A DNA stretch of 64,000 nucleotides, from the NCBI RefSeq assembly GCF_901933205.1, contig NC_044585.1, positions 7,688,001 through 7,752,000 on the forward strand, read 5' to 3'. Below, piece after piece: positions 51,301 through 64,000 of this stretch; positions within the stretch are counted from its first letter, which is position 1, and each line of letters opens with the position of its first letter. The translations under genes were made by a program, and so were the position numbers. This DNA is from Camarhynchus parvulus. Its lineage: Eukaryota; Chordata; Aves; Passeriformes; Thraupidae. The notes under the pieces were generated by a model. The model was given only the letters and a program-made list of their open reading frames with translations, searched no databases and was not told the origin of the DNA.

Positions 51301-52789
51301 GGTGCTGGGGATGCTGCAAACAGTGATTATGGCCACAGCTCCCTAAGGAGGGTTTTTGGGGGCAGGGAAGGGAGCAGGGGATGAACTCCAGCTGCCAAAA
51401 CTTTTAATTCCTTCTCACAGCATCAAGGCCGAAATGTTTGAAACAGTTTCTTAACAAAAACAAAAGAGGCTGTTGAAAAGAATAACATTATGACAGCTGC
51501 TGGGAAAGTCACCAGTGGGTGAACACCGCTCACCTGCCATCCCTTCCCTGCACCACTGCTTACAGGAAGGAAGGGGTTTTTATATCCTGAGCTGCAGTCT
51601 GCACTTGTTATTTACTTTCCCCTTTCTCCCAAAGCCACCCTGGCTGGAGCTCACTGCTGTCCTGTTTCCAGCCTTCAGGATGGCTTTCATCAGTGGGAAA
51701 GGAGGCAGATCTGCCAGACACCATGGTACGTTTGTACTTCAGCACTGACCATCCAATGGCCACAGGAGACAAGCACAGAGAGCCTCACCCTGCTACACCT
51801 GCAGCCCTCACCTTGCACAGGCTCTGGCAACAAACATGAGACAGATATCTATTTAATTTCCTTTCAAGTATTGCTACATGAATGGAAAGTTTAGTTGGAT
51901 CCGACAAATTTTGTGACATGAAGAACTCTTTCCTGCCAAAACATTATCAAGTGGAAGTTTTCTTCAGAAATCTTCACCTTCTTTTCAAGGCCAAAAGCTG
52001 TGCTGCTTTTACATTTTAGAATAGATTTGCCTGCTCTAAGCACACTCCCAAACAAAGTTTCCCCACAGAAGAGAAAACAAGCCTGTGCTTCATTACAGAA
52101 AAAAATAAACAGAGTTTCAAGTGAAATTAAGTTAATTATGTACACCTAATGACAGGTATGTGCTTTTAAAACAACAGATGTTGCACAGATGTGGTTCAAG
52201 GTAATGATGACAACAAAAGCTCTCCCAGTGCTTCAGAAAATGTTTCCACAGAGCACCCTGCACTGCACCACCTGCGCCTTCAACCAGCTGTCAAATCTTG
52301 TTTCTTACCCAGGTACAGCAAAACCTCCCTTGCCCACTCCATTCACACCACCCTGTTTATGTCTGTTTACCTGGGGGGTGGGGGTTGTTTGCTTTTAAAC
52401 ACTCAGCATTGACAGACTTCCAAAAGATAATTTCCTGATCATCCCCACTGCCTCCAAGGTTATCCTACAAGTTTCTCCTGCCTCATCACCACCTAGCTTG
52501 TGCACAGAAAGCAGAACATGTCAGAAATCTCTGTCCTGCCTTGCATTTCCCCTTGGTCAAATATTTTTCAGGAAGTAGTAGATCTGGCCTGCAGGATATG
52601 AAAACCAAGGTCAACCACATCGCTAGATGGCTGGTAAGGAAAGAAAATAAAAGCATGTCTGAAAAGGGGCCAAGAAAATTAATTTGAAGGGGAAGTTATT
52701 TAGGATGAAGCTTTACAAAAGGGGAAAAACAGAGCTATTATGTTTCACAAGACCATTGTCACAATGAAAGACCCTGTGGCACTACGATA

Positions 52790-53060
52790 CACACTAACAA
52801 GGGACATACACATTCCTAATAAACACATTTACATACTGTTGCATGTGGTAATTGCTTTTATTCTACAGACACTAGCTACATTTTCCAGATCCTTTGATTT
52901 CTGTCCAACACAAAAACCTAGCCTGCCCTTGCTCATGAATTTTGGAAGCCAGCATGAAAATATTCCAATGTGCAGAATGGGAGCTTGTACAAACGTGCCA
53001 GCAAAATGTAGCCCTGTGTGATCTGATGCATTATGACGAAAATGCTTGCTTTTCTTTTAA
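52790..53060. promoter_or_regulatory. candidate conserved non-coding element (speculative)
   Basis: Balanced, non-simple sequence with TGGTAATTGC near 52847, GATCCTTTGATTTC near 52888 (TCF/LEF-like core CTTTGAT) and ATGCATTATGACG near 53025. No frame or repeat explains it. This is a low-confidence pointer only. Confidence 0.15.
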
Positions 53061-56000
53061 TGCACAGGAGCACACAGGCACTTCATGAATCATAGGAGAA
53101 AAAAGAATAAAGAGGAGAAAATACTGGGGGAGAGTACCTTAGGAGTCTGTAGTTTTAAAAGAGGATTTGAGGAACATTGTGACATTTCAACTTGCATTTG
53201 GCAAGATCAAGTTTGATTGCAGTTTATAGCAGCTCTCAGCAGTGCGCTGGGAAAAACAGAGCCAACTGCTAGCAGGTGAAGAGGAGCAAAAGAAGAACAG
53301 ATCAGGGCTGTAACTCTTCTCACTCTACCACAACTCTTCTCTGCCCCCTCTCTGTTTGATTTCCCTGCTCTGCTGGACTCAAAAAAATTAACCAAGGGAC
53401 CCAAGGCTCCGATGCTGCTGCAGCTCTGGGCTCCATCCTCACCCCTCATCAGCAGACACCCCAGAGGAGCAGGCAGCAGCAGGTCTGGGACCAGCAGGCT
53501 GGGATGAGGGCAGGGAGGAGCTCCATCCCTGCTGTCTCCCACCCCGAGCAGAGCGTCTCTCGCCAGGCCCTGGCTGGAGCTCGGCACCTTCGCCTCTCTG
53601 CAGCAGAGATCTCTGTGCAGATGGCAGGACAGACACGCCTGCTGGTGCTGCAAGGCTCTGCCAGCTCCCAGGAGGTGGCACCGAGGAAGGCATTAGCATG
53701 GAAGGGTCACCAAGATCAGGGTTCACTTCCCTGATCTCTGCCTCCTTCCAGAGACTGCTGCAAAGACCTGAAGGAAGGGCAGGCTCCACTCCTGGATGCC
53801 ACTATCCAAGTATTTCAAAGATCTCCCCACATATCACGTGTCCTGCTTGATGAATGATTTTTTTTATCTCATCTCTGAACAGCTGTTTATCTATTTCTCC
53901 TTCCCCTGTCCATTCTTGTTGATTTAATTAGTGCTCCTCTCAACGTTCTCCAAGGAAACTAATGCCTTTGGTGGTGACTGAAAGGTGCTGAATAACTTGC
54001 ACGACCATTTCCAGTTCAGATTCTTTGGAACACTGCTATCAGTCAGCCTTGTTTTACAACAAATTAGCAAAGCACATGAAAACGTTCAGCTATTCAGATG
54101 CACAGTCCAAATGTGCAATCTGAAGAGATGATACCCTTCCTCCAGCACCACTTGTACTGCACTTCCTGCAGTCCTACACCCTACTCCTGTTCCACCAGAA
54201 CACAAATTAGACTGCACTACAAATAAACAGAAAAGCTCCACAGATTTGTTCTTTGTTTATCCTTCACAACATCTGCCCGAGCCAAACGGGAAGATCAGGC
54301 TTTGGTTTCAACTGAGATACCAGAAGTCCTCCAGAGCCTGAAAATCACACAAGGGAAAAATCAGATTTTAAGGCACAATAAACATGTCTCCATGAGATAT
54401 TAAAAACCTTAGCAAAATAAAAATAAATGTTCATGCAAACCAAACACCAGACATCATGCATTTCATCATCTGTAAGCCCGCATGCCCAGGAGAAAAAAAC
54501 ATATGCAATCCTATGGAGTACCAGACTGGGTGTTCAGGCAAGGCAGCTGCTATTTGTGTCTCCACTCCCCAGCCTTTTTGGAAATGAAAATTATCCCTTC
54601 TTTCTCTTTCTCTCCCCACTCCCACTCCTAAGCAAGTATTTCCCATCTCCCATTCCCCTTCACTATCTGTAAAATGAGGAAAATTAAACCAAATCCTTAA
54701 AAAGCCTCAACACCCAGAGACAAAACACACTGGTAAGACGCAGGTATTACCATACAAAGTAAGCTTATTTAGGTGCTCAAGGATTTTTTTTGAGGTAGAT
54801 ATAGTCAGATATCAAAAGCAGTCTTGAGAGAGCCCTACACTGCACCCACGCTGTGAATCTGTAAACTTTTTGGTAGCCATTTGCACATTATAAAAAACAT
54901 GTTTTTAAAATCCTTGAAGATCAAAGCACATCAGAACAGAGTTTTGGATAAAAGCAAAGACAACATGGTACAGAAATCCCTAGAGTCAACCCAGGGGCTT
55001 TCATGACATTTTACTCACATCTTTATTCCTTTCTACCTCAAAAACCCCAAAGGTCAATTTATTTAAATTGGTCAGAGATAAGCTGGAAAGTGAAAAAGAC
55101 TAGAAGTAAATAGGGATTGACAGTGCACCTAAAAGATACTTTTCAGAGAAAATACTTCTTCCTGTATTTGTCAAACACATGGTACACCTGAGGCATTAAA
55201 TGCTATTTCAAATAATTACCCAGGTAGGTTTGTAGAAGTCAGCTCAGGTGCATCAGCGATCAAGTGCTGCTTCCTTGCTCTATGATAAAATGTAAAATTG
55301 CTCACATGAACCAGAACTCTCATCTCCTACAGCCTTTCCTGAGATACCAGTCTTCTGGACAGGTGGCAGAGCAGAGCCTGAGCTGGCTATGCCAAGGGGC
55401 AGTGGTGGTGCACCAGCCCTGGGCTGGAGCCATCTCTAAGGACACCAGGCAAAGCAGGTTCTCTTGCTGAAAAGCACTCATGGGAACAGAATGTTCTCTC
55501 CCTCACAAAGTACATCCAAATCAAATCATTTGCCTTTGATTCTTTCCAAAATCTGGCTCTGAACCACCATCAGGAGTGAAAAATGCTCCCAAACTCATTA
55601 ATTTACAACCCCACATTCAAACTCAAAATCTTATGGACAGCTACAAACAATCAGTCAAACAACATTACTTTGCATTAATCAAACCACTGTTGACACTTGA
55701 CAGCAGTGAACACATGATTTGTCTAATCTGTTTTAATAGAGAACACTGTCAATTTACTAAAATTAGTTTATTGAGCTCTACAGAAAAGCATGATGTTCCT
55801 TAGAAACCTTCTGAATCCTTAAGCTTCTGGATACCTTACAATTAATTTTGCTGCACTGTAAGGAGAATTCTTACCTTAGGCACAGTAAAATAGAAAGACT
55901 TGCCCTGATTTCAAATGTATTTAGCTGAGACACAAAGGACACAACAGGAAAGCTCAGACATATAAACTGAAAGCCAGACACTCCATGGACCCATCAGCAG

Positions 56001-58741
56001 AGGATGCAATATTTAACAAAGCTATTTTAATACCTGATGGCCATTTTCACCAGTTTAAAAATTTCTCTTTGGCCCTTTTTACAACCTGGGACCCTATTTG
56101 CTGAAAATTCCTGCTATGTAGATCAGCCTCCTAAAACACACCACGATTTGACCACCTAAATAAAATGCATGTGCTCCTGAACCATCTGTCACAGTCACAG
56201 GTCACTTCACAGTGCTGGTTAGGACTTCAGAAAGCAGATGCCTGATGGTCTAGAGGAGAGCTATTCAAATGGGGCTGGGGATAGCCCAAGACAGGGCAGT
56301 AGGATCTATCTGTGCTATATTCAGGATTGTGAGGCTTAGGGTACATGCAGCAGGAGAAATCTCTGTGCAGTTCGCAGAATGTACCATCAGCCATCTCCTG
56401 GCTGTTAGCCACCTTGCATTTTGTTGGGGTTATTTTTATTGCAGTAAGTAATACTTAATTTTTACCAGATGTTCATTCATCAGTATCCCCAGAGGCTGTT
56501 TCAAACACATTCACTTCTCCCTTAGCCTTTTCAAACCTATCAGCAACCCTTTCATTCCTCCCAGCCTTGCCACAAATCTGAAGTTGGAATGGATGAAGAG
56601 ATGGTGGGGACAGCCTGTCCCTCCCTGAGGGTACCAAAGCTGTGTCACTGCAGCAATCATCTGAGTCTCCCACTGCATCCATTTCCAGTTTGCAGTATTT
56701 TGGTTACTTCTAGAAGAGTCTGTAAAAGGTACCTGTGAACAACACAAGCCAATCACCAAGTAAAGTTCAGTTCCCTCCACTGGGACCAGCACCTCAGTGG
56801 TTTCTTTTTACTATATTTTTTTAAGGAAACTCAAGGAGAAAAATATTGAAAGCTACTATTTCTTTTGTAAAAGTAATGTCAAGAGGGCAGTTAAGCAGCC
56901 CCATGGGAGAGATGGCAAAACATAGGCCATACAAACCTTTTTCTTCTCTCTTGCTTTAAAGGTAAAGTGGGTGAACACAGAGTGTTTCTCTTGGAAGTAA
57001 TACCAGTTGGCTCAAACTCTCCAAACATAAAATTACTGAGAAATGTATGCAAGTTGTGCTATTACTTCAAATGCTTACAAGATGGCTGGGGTGCTGCTAG
57101 CCAAGTGTGTGGGTCATGTGGTGCTTTTATTTGCTAATGAACATTGAGGGTGGGTTGGCCCTGGGAACAAAAATCTGAGAAGAATCATAACTTGGCTCAG
57201 GGCATGCTCTGATAAATGCTGGGAACATGTATTTTAAAAGTCTGCTTGGAATAAAGCTTCCTCTCATACCAAGAATTCAGGCAGAGCTTTTCCCCCACTT
57301 ACCACCCCTGTGAAACTGGGGTACAGTTTCTGTCTGCAAGCTGATTTAAGACATCTCCCCTCCCCAGCACACATGGAAAGAGGGATCTGTGCAGTCCTCA
57401 GGAGGCAGGGGATGCATGAGAACACACAGGTTCTCTCCCAGGCAGCCATCAGGGATTGCCACAGCAGCTGAGGAGCTCTGGTTAAGTCTGAAACCTCCAC
57501 TCTGCTGCCCAGACTGGACACACAGCAATTCCACCCCACCCTGGACTGTGAGATCTGCGTGTCTGTGCTGCTGAATTCACATTGTCACCCTCTAACTCCC
57601 TTCACTGTACCCTCCCCTCTCGCAACCTATTTTTCTTTTTAACTACAAAAGTTTGTTTAAACAAAAAGATACTCTTGGCCTTAAATATGTTTAATGTTTT
57701 TTTCCCATTCCCTCCTCTTGCTCTTTTCCCAGCAGAAATCACCCTCACATGCAGGGTTTGCTCCATGTGAAGGAACTTCCCACTCCCCAAGCTCACCCCT
57801 CCCCACCAGGGCTTCAAATCCCAGGTTTTCTGCTGCCCCTTGCACTGCAGCCAAGACTGAAGAGAGGAGGATCAAAGCAGCTGTGTGAATAAATAACACG
57901 AATAGTAATGGTGGTGTTAGGAACATTCATTATTAATACATTTTATTTCTAAACCTCCATGACAGTCTAGACCACCCTGCAAAGATGAGGTACATCTGTT
58001 ACTCTCTTCCCTGAAAGCAGTGTTAGAGGAGGTGGTGGATTTGAGAGATTTGGATGGTGTCAGCAGGCAGAAAATGCCCCACTTTAGATAAACTCAGATT
58101 AACAACCCAGGCTGGCCACTGGTTCAGCAGGCAGCACAGTGAGGAGTCCAGGAAACAAAAAGGCTTCCTCCAAAGCACGGGGGTTAGAAGTGCTCTCTGA
58201 ACTGAGGAATACAGTGTTTAATCACAAAAATTTAGGCTGGAGATGCTACCAGCCTAGTTTTGCTCAACTGCAGTGCACAGTGCATGATTCTGCTGTTGTA
58301 TTTTCAAGAGACACTTAAACCATAAGCGTTAACATTCAAAGCTTTCTGGGCATAAAAAGTGATGAGCGGCAGGAAAGCACTGTGGTGAGGAGATAGATGA
58401 TTTTTAGGTCTCACTGCTCTTTCAGCAAGGTGTTAACCACAACCAAGCCTCAGCAGGATGGTGCAGCCTGTGTCAGTCTGCTCTCCTGGCTGCGCCCCTC
58501 AGTTCTGACCAGCTCTGTGGCCAAACAGCAAAACCAGAGTGCCCGAGGACACGCTCAGTGACACAGCCAGTGACAAAGAAGAAAGGACAATGGGGTCAAA
58601 AGCAGCCAGGTGGTTTTCCTTCCTGCTGCCTGGCCGGGCCTGGGCATGGCCAGTGCTGCCCCAGAGCCTTGGTGGGATCTGTGTGCCAGAGGTTTGGATT
58701 CCACAGGCAGCTCTCACACTTGTCTGCCATGACTGATCACA

Positions 58742-58813
58742 CAAGGAAAAGGTTATTTTACATCCTGCCGTTACACCCAAGGAAAAGGCTATTTTGCATC
58801 CTCCTCCTCAGTG
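58742..58813 (+). repeat. 36-bp tandem duplication, two copies
   Basis: CAAGGAAAAGG starts at 58742 and again at 58778. The copies agree through TATTTT-CATCCT with a few substitutions and diverge in the last ten bases. The period of 36 gives an apparent peptide repeat in one chance frame, which I do not regard as a gene. Confidence 0.85.
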
Positions 58814-61800
58814 CCAGAAACTGCCTCCTCCCTTAGGGATTCCAGAACCAGAATTTCATAGCCCTGGGACCTTCACAAGTTCTATCTACTCTGGAAGGAA
58901 AGGGCTCTGCTCTTGCCTTTAGAGCCCAGGTGGATCTGGGCTTCCAAGTCTCTTTCAGACACTCCTAAGAGGCACAAAACCCAAACAAAGCAATAAACTC
59001 ACAGGGATTTGACAGGAAAAATTACAATTCAGAAGACAATACATTTGCTGGTACTATGAGCCTTTCACTTAAACATTTCCTCAAATAATTTCTTCCTACC
59101 TTCTGTAAGAAGAATACAAAATACCTTCTGTATTTTTTCTGTTTGAATGAAGGCCCTAGGAATATGCAAATGTGTAAACTGTTGGGAAAAGCTGTGATAT
59201 TAGTCACCACCTTACACTTAATTTCATCGAAAGGCAAACTGACATTTAAAAATGAAATACATACAGGCAGAATAAATTAGATAGAAAATACTGTAAACAC
59301 TATTTAGACCAAACATTAATGGAAATGTTTTTCAACACAATTTTTAAAATAACTCCACTGTTATAGAAAAGCAATTAAGTTGTATCTTCCTTCTCTACAA
59401 CACAAAGTTAAAGACGGCTAAATTGATTTTTTCTGAATGTTTTTGATCCATGACTTGTCAGCCAGTGATCAGTGGGGATGCTGAAAGCACTTCACATGTC
59501 TGTAAGACAAGAAGCCTTTTCTCAAGTACCAGAGACAAAACCAAGGCCCACAGAGCTCCAGCCTACAGAGCTTCAGGCCATAACCTGAATGGGAGATTGG
59601 ACACAGACTTTCTTGGCAGGTGGAAGATAACTAGAAGGCTTGACCCAGCCACGTGGCTCCACCTACTCTAACAGAAAAGTGGGATTTTCCACTAACTACC
59701 TGCAGTCTCCTGTGGACAAGCTCTAAAAACACTTTAAAATGGTTTGAGCTTAAGTGGCCTCGTAGGTGGGGACTGAGCTGGTTTAGAACGCCCAGTCAGA
59801 AAAAGCATTTTTGTGTGTTCCCAAACCAGCTGTGTACATCCAGCTTGGGCAACTGGAATGCAAAAAAAGAAGGATTTATCCCTAAACAGTTAGCAGCTTC
59901 TAAGTAAGGAAAACAAGGTGCAGGCAGTAGGGGGAAACCAATGTTAAATGTCCATAATTTGGTATAACAGTCGATTGCAGTGACATAATTTTCTGTCTTT
60001 TTTTGACCAACATGCTGTCACCAGAAGGGAAATGCAAAATCTCTGTAGAGAACAATATTGGAAGCATCTATCAGGCTTTTTTAAAATTATGAATTCTGTT
60101 CCCTGAACTCTTACCTGAACTCACTAAGTTCATGGTAAGAGACAGAAATCCTGTACTCTGTGGAAGTATCACTGCTGTGTTAATGGATGTTTGAAAATTA
60201 TGTTACATGAAATTAACTTTACATCGTTGAATATTAGAGACAGCAAAGACTGAATCTACTTGTTCAGCACACACAGGCTTCTAACTGTGCAAAAATATTT
60301 CCCTGTCCTTTCAGAGCATCCCATGGCCAGTGCTTATGGCCAGTTTAGTAGCTGCTTTTAATCATCTTTACCATTCTAACCCAACCTTGCACTAATTCAA
60401 AGCAAACAATCTTTTTCACATCCTTGTTAAGGGGCTGCAAGTGGAATCCAGACAAGAATAGCTGAAATATAAAACAGATGCTTTAATGTTAGTGATCTTT
60501 AATGCTTCTGAGTTTTCACTACCATGTAATTTTAAGGGCTAATTATGAAATTACTGTCTATGCTCAAAAGAATTCTCCTCCAAACCAACATGCAATCTTC
60601 TTTACCAACATCCAAGTCACCCACAGAGATAGTTTAGCAGGGGTAACAGCCCCATGTTGAGCAGGTTTCTTGGCTAACCCTCACCCCCACATCATCTCAG
60701 TCCCAAAAGCAAGATGGCTTTGGGTAATTTTCAATCACTCAAGCTGAGACAAAACAGATGCCAGCCTGTGTCAGTATTACAGTAAGCATTATAACCCTTA
60801 ACACAAAATAGCAATAATGTGGAAGATGACATTGGCTTGTCTTCCTGATGCCTCCTTTTGAAGAAACCAAACTAAATAAAAATCCTCTTTCTTTAAATTG
60901 AACTTGACAGCCTAAGTTTCCAGGTCTGATCTTGCACTTTGTGGATATACAATTGGTGGGTTCACACCAAAGGAGCCAGCAGTTCTCACTCACAGTCTGG
61001 AGGAGCTGAGGGAAACAAACTCAGTTTTATTTTATTTTAAAGAAAGCTGGAATATAGAAAAGCTTAAGAGTGTGATGGAAGGGACAAAAACCTTGGCCTG
61101 CACCTTCACTTTGGGCTAAATTATGGTTCATTTGACCTGTAAGTTCTCCTTCTCTGCTCTCAAACTCTCCACTCCCTGCCCCTGAGTTGGGATTCACTGA
61201 AGGCTTTACATCAAAATTTCTCAGCCTTCAGCTGCAGATGAATGATCCCTGTTAAAAATGCTCAAAATCACACTGTTTTGATGCCCACACATGTTTACTG
61301 CCCTCCAGACAACTTTTAGAACCAGTTTGTGATCTGTAATCATAGTGTCAGCTAAAAGTTTTCAGTGAAAACATTTTTAACACGTCTCTTTTTAACCAGC
61401 ATAACTATACCCAGTCAGCCAGGCACTCTCTGCCACAAACTTCACACTGCTGGCATTGAACCCAAGAGGCCCTTAATGCAGGTAGAGCCCAAAGATTGTA
61501 ATTTACAAAAAGTGCAAAACCAAGGGTTCTGCAGGGGTGCATTAGCAGCCTGCTGCTTGCATCCAGCTCTTTGGAGCCAATGCACACTTGCCAATCCCAC
61601 TAACCACATTCTATAAACCAATTGTTAGCAACAGGAATCATAAGCTGCGTGCACACACAAAGAACTCCACAGTTTTCACAGACAGAAAAGAAACTCCAGT
61701 TTCACTTATGCTATGTCACCTTCATCAAACATTTCTACTGTACTTGGAGGTGGCAAGGAAGGAGTAGGAAAGCACAGAGCTGTGCTCAGATCCATCTCCA

Positions 61801-61880
61801 TCTCCAGCCACCTTGAGTCAAGGCTCCTGGACATCTGTTGACAGTGATTATTTTGGTTGGAACAGAATTGGGTTCCTCCC

Positions 61881-62085
61881 TGTGAGCATGGTGAGATACA
61901 GGGTGCCCAGAGAAGCTGTGGCTGCCCCACCCCTGGAAGTGTTCAAAGCCTGGTTGGACAGGGTGGAGAAACCAGGTCTGGTGGAAGGTGTCTCCTGCCT
62001 GTGGCAGGGGGGAAGAGGGGGCTTGGAATGAGATCATCTGTAAGCACCCTAGCAACCCAAACCACTCCAAGATTATATAAATGTA
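61881..62085 (+). mobile_element. CR1 LINE, 5'-truncated 3' end
   Basis: The sequence runs through the typical avian CR1 3' end in order: GTGAGATACAGGGTGCCCAG (61891-61910), AGAAGCTGTGGCTGCCCCAC (61911-61930), CTGGAAGTGTTCAAAGCCTG, GGTTGGACAGGG, GGTCTGGTGGAAGGTGTCTC, TTGGAATGAGATCATCT and CCCAAACCACTCCAAGATTA. The last corresponds to the terminal ccattctatgattc repeat. Extreme 5' truncation is usual for CR1. It is only moderately diverged, so it is clearly younger than the copy at 16 kb. Left end is approximate. Confidence 0.9.
61903..61986 (+). pseudogene. CR1 ORF2 extreme C-terminus (fragment)
   Basis: One plus-strand frame inside the CR1 3' end reads VPREAVAAPPLEVFKAWLD. This fits the conserved C-terminal tail of CR1 ORF2, where a PRE-x-V motif is followed by a LEVFKA-x-LD motif. 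About 28 codons remain. The catalytic domains are absent because of 5' truncation, so this is a dead fragment. Confidence 0.7.
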
Positions 62086-64000
62086 ACAAAGGCAACCATT
62101 CTGAATGTTCATGTAAGTAAAATAAGCTGCAAAAATAAAGATTCCTTGGTCAGCCTCACTATTACATCTTCTTTGGGGATCTGTAATTACACTCCACCAG
62201 ATGTGTGTGCAGTTCCTGTCACACTCACACTGCAAAGCAGCTAATTGTGTCAACAAAGATAAAGCTCACTTCCAGCCCTGGAGAGCTCTCACAAATACAG
62301 ACTGGTACAAGGGGCTGAGGGGAGAAAAGATTTGAAAGCTCAAAAAGTAACTGAATTTAGAAAATGCACACTTTCCACTCTCAGGGTGTATGGCAACCCA
62401 CAAAAACATGTTTAGAAATTCAACCAAACACACAGAGGAGAGCAAAACTCAACCAGGTACGGCAACGTGCCATAAAATGAGTAATGGTACCACTAAGACT
62501 CAATTGACAGCAAGACAATGACAAGCAAAATATATTACTTCATTTCATCTTTCCCTCCTGCTCCCTCAATAAATCCAAGGCAGGGAAAGCAAGCTTTGAA
62601 AGCATGGCTTGGTAACAGAGAACAATGAAAAAAACCCAGCAGAATCAGAGGAAAACACACAACTAAGCAATGGAAATAAATTTCACTTTTATCTCTGCAA
62701 ACCCACAATGGTGTGCACACGCAGCTCACCTAAGGAAAACACCACCAGTGTATCCAACCCCACATTGCTGTGGATGTCCTCTCCAAATCCAGAGTGACCC
62801 ATCTCTGCAGGTGGGGAAGATGGACAGACTTCCCCATGCTCACTGCACACAGCTATTTACGGGATTAGCTTGGAAAAGACCTTTAAGATATCACAGATAT
62901 TTTCAACTTCATGCCCTTACTTGTTCCATGTTGATTTACACACACTCCTGTGTCTCAAAAGTTTCTTCTTGACCTTTTCCCTGACAAGATTTTTACAATT
63001 ATTGGTCAGCTTTTACTCCATCAGAGCCCAACATTATTTACCTTTTAATCAGATCACAGAGCATCCCTTTCCCATCCCATCCCAGGCATGAGGCTGTCCA
63101 AGAGAGTTACCAGTGTGCTGCTCTATTATAATTCTGTTATAACTTCAGGGAACAGACAGCTGAGTTGGGAACACCCCAGCTGTCCTTAGCCACACAACAG
63201 TTTAAAACTTCTCTTTACTACCCCTGGTACTTTAACATATAAAAAATGCTGCTCCTGTACATTCTGTGGTGTAGAATAGGGAGGGGGGAAGAAAACCACA
63301 CTGAGCTTTCAATGGAAATTGTTTCAGTGGATTTGGCACGTGATGCTTTTGAAAGGGTCACAAAACAAAGCTAATCCATTGATTTCAACTTCCATCTAAG
63401 GGTTTCTGCAGTAAACAAGTGTTGTTTGCAATTCACCATGAATTGAAAAGTTAAGAAGTCCAGCAGGAAAGGACTACAGTGTCATTCACTTCCAGGCCAT
63501 CCCAAGGGATGTACTTTCTCAATTGTTTTGGAAAAAAGTAAAGAATACCATGTATGTTTTCTAGGAATAGTTAACTGAAAAGGTTTGTGTTTCTCTGTTT
63601 TCCTTCAAACTCTAGCAGCAAAGGGGGGAAAAAATCCAACCTTTTACCCGCTCATCAATTTAATAAAATGTCAAAAACACGTAGGATCACTTGAGCATGT
63701 GGATTTGACTCCATTATTATACCATATAATTTCAACAGCCTGTGGTTTTATTGTCCACAAAAAGCAATAACTTACTGAAGCGAAAACAACAGCAGTATTG
63801 CATTTGTGGTACAACACCCTCCCAACCTTACAGCTAAAACTTGTTTGTATTTCCTCGTGTGCAAAAGTCATCAAGGCTTTTTGGGACAATTTCCTTTTCT
63901 CAGAAAAGTGAACAGGTGACAACACAGCTTTATATTTAACTAAATAAAAATGAAAAGTCATGATACGCATTACAGGAATTGCCTTATCTGAAATGACTCA
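62086..64000. other. non-coding DNA, no gene recognised
   Basis: Unique AT-leaning sequence after the CR1 end. Open frames are up to about 100 codons and lack domains. Three frames that overlap on the same and opposite strands near 62.5-63.1 kb show no sign of being exons. No repeat, RNA gene or regulatory site is recognised. Confidence 0.55.

Larger units (their letters stand above)
46938..61880. other. non-coding DNA, no gene recognised
   Basis: The stretch holds tandem duplications at 47702-47765 and 58742-58813, and a homopurine tract at 48358-48395. A GC-rich, CpG-poor section at 50.16-51.35 kb has the longest open frames of the window (171 codons on plus, 168 on minus), overlapping one another and without domains. 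A second GC-richer patch lies at 53.4-53.8 kb. The sequence at 52.79-53.06 kb looks like a possible conserved element. Nothing supports an exon or RNA gene. Confidence 0.55.

Noticed and set aside
53400..53760. GC-richer patch with CpGs, possible CpG island or first exon
   Set aside because: CpGs are scattered rather than dense, no promoter motifs are evident and the open frames on both strands are unrecognised.
54660..54690. Possible MIR fragment around CTATCTGTAAAATGAGG
   Set aside because: A single 20-base word that is frequent by descent or chance. No collinear flanking match was seen.
54780..54805. TGAGGTAG word resembling the let-7 seed
   Set aside because: The following bases do not match let-7 and no hairpin precursor is apparent.
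57990..58060. GAGGAGGTGGTGGATTTGAG, resembling part of CR1
   Set aside because: The similarity is limited to about 20 bases and the diagnostic CR1 blocks before and after are missing.

Overview
The window looks like about 64 kb of vertebrate, most probably bird, nuclear DNA with no protein-coding gene that I can support. The strongest taxonomic evidence is the transposon content. There are two CR1-type LINE fragments: a short 5'-truncated 3' end near 61.9-62.1 kb, and a much older reverse-oriented copy near 16.0-16.8 kb that still carries RT C-terminal peptide similarity. There are also one or two degraded MIR-like SINE pieces and one LTR-like block near 46 kb. Few interspersed repeats, few CpGs and an AT-leaning composition broken by GC-richer stretches fit an avian intergenic region or a very large intron. 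Open frames are short (none reaches 175 codons), overlap on both strands and carry no recognised domain apart from CR1 remnants, so I treat them as chance.

Layout. 1-15.1 kb: unique non-coding DNA with simple tracts, short direct repeats and one MIR-like relic. 15.1-17.5 kb: the most repeat-dense stretch, with a direct-repeat structure I call A-B-A, then the ancient CR1, then a second, diverged copy of B. 17.5-43.8 kb: mostly unique DNA, with a 65-bp tandem duplication near 31.8 kb, a second possible MIR relic near 39.7 kb and several AT-rich stretches that look like conserved non-coding elements. 43.8-44.3 kb: a microsatellite cluster whose TA-rich tract switches from CA-bearing to TG-bearing and can fold on itself. 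45.8-46.9 kb: an LTR-like block on the minus strand with octamer, CCAAT and TATA-like elements in order and candidate 5-bp target duplications. 47-61.9 kb: unique DNA with two short tandem duplications and a homopurine tract. 61.9-62.1 kb: CR1 3' end. The remainder is unique DNA.

Nothing here works together as a gene system. I found no new coding, RNA, CRISPR-like or phage-like system. The observations most worth checking are the A-B-A/B repeat family, the self-complementary microsatellite, the LTR boundaries and the candidate conserved elements. All family assignments rest on remembered consensus features and were not searched.
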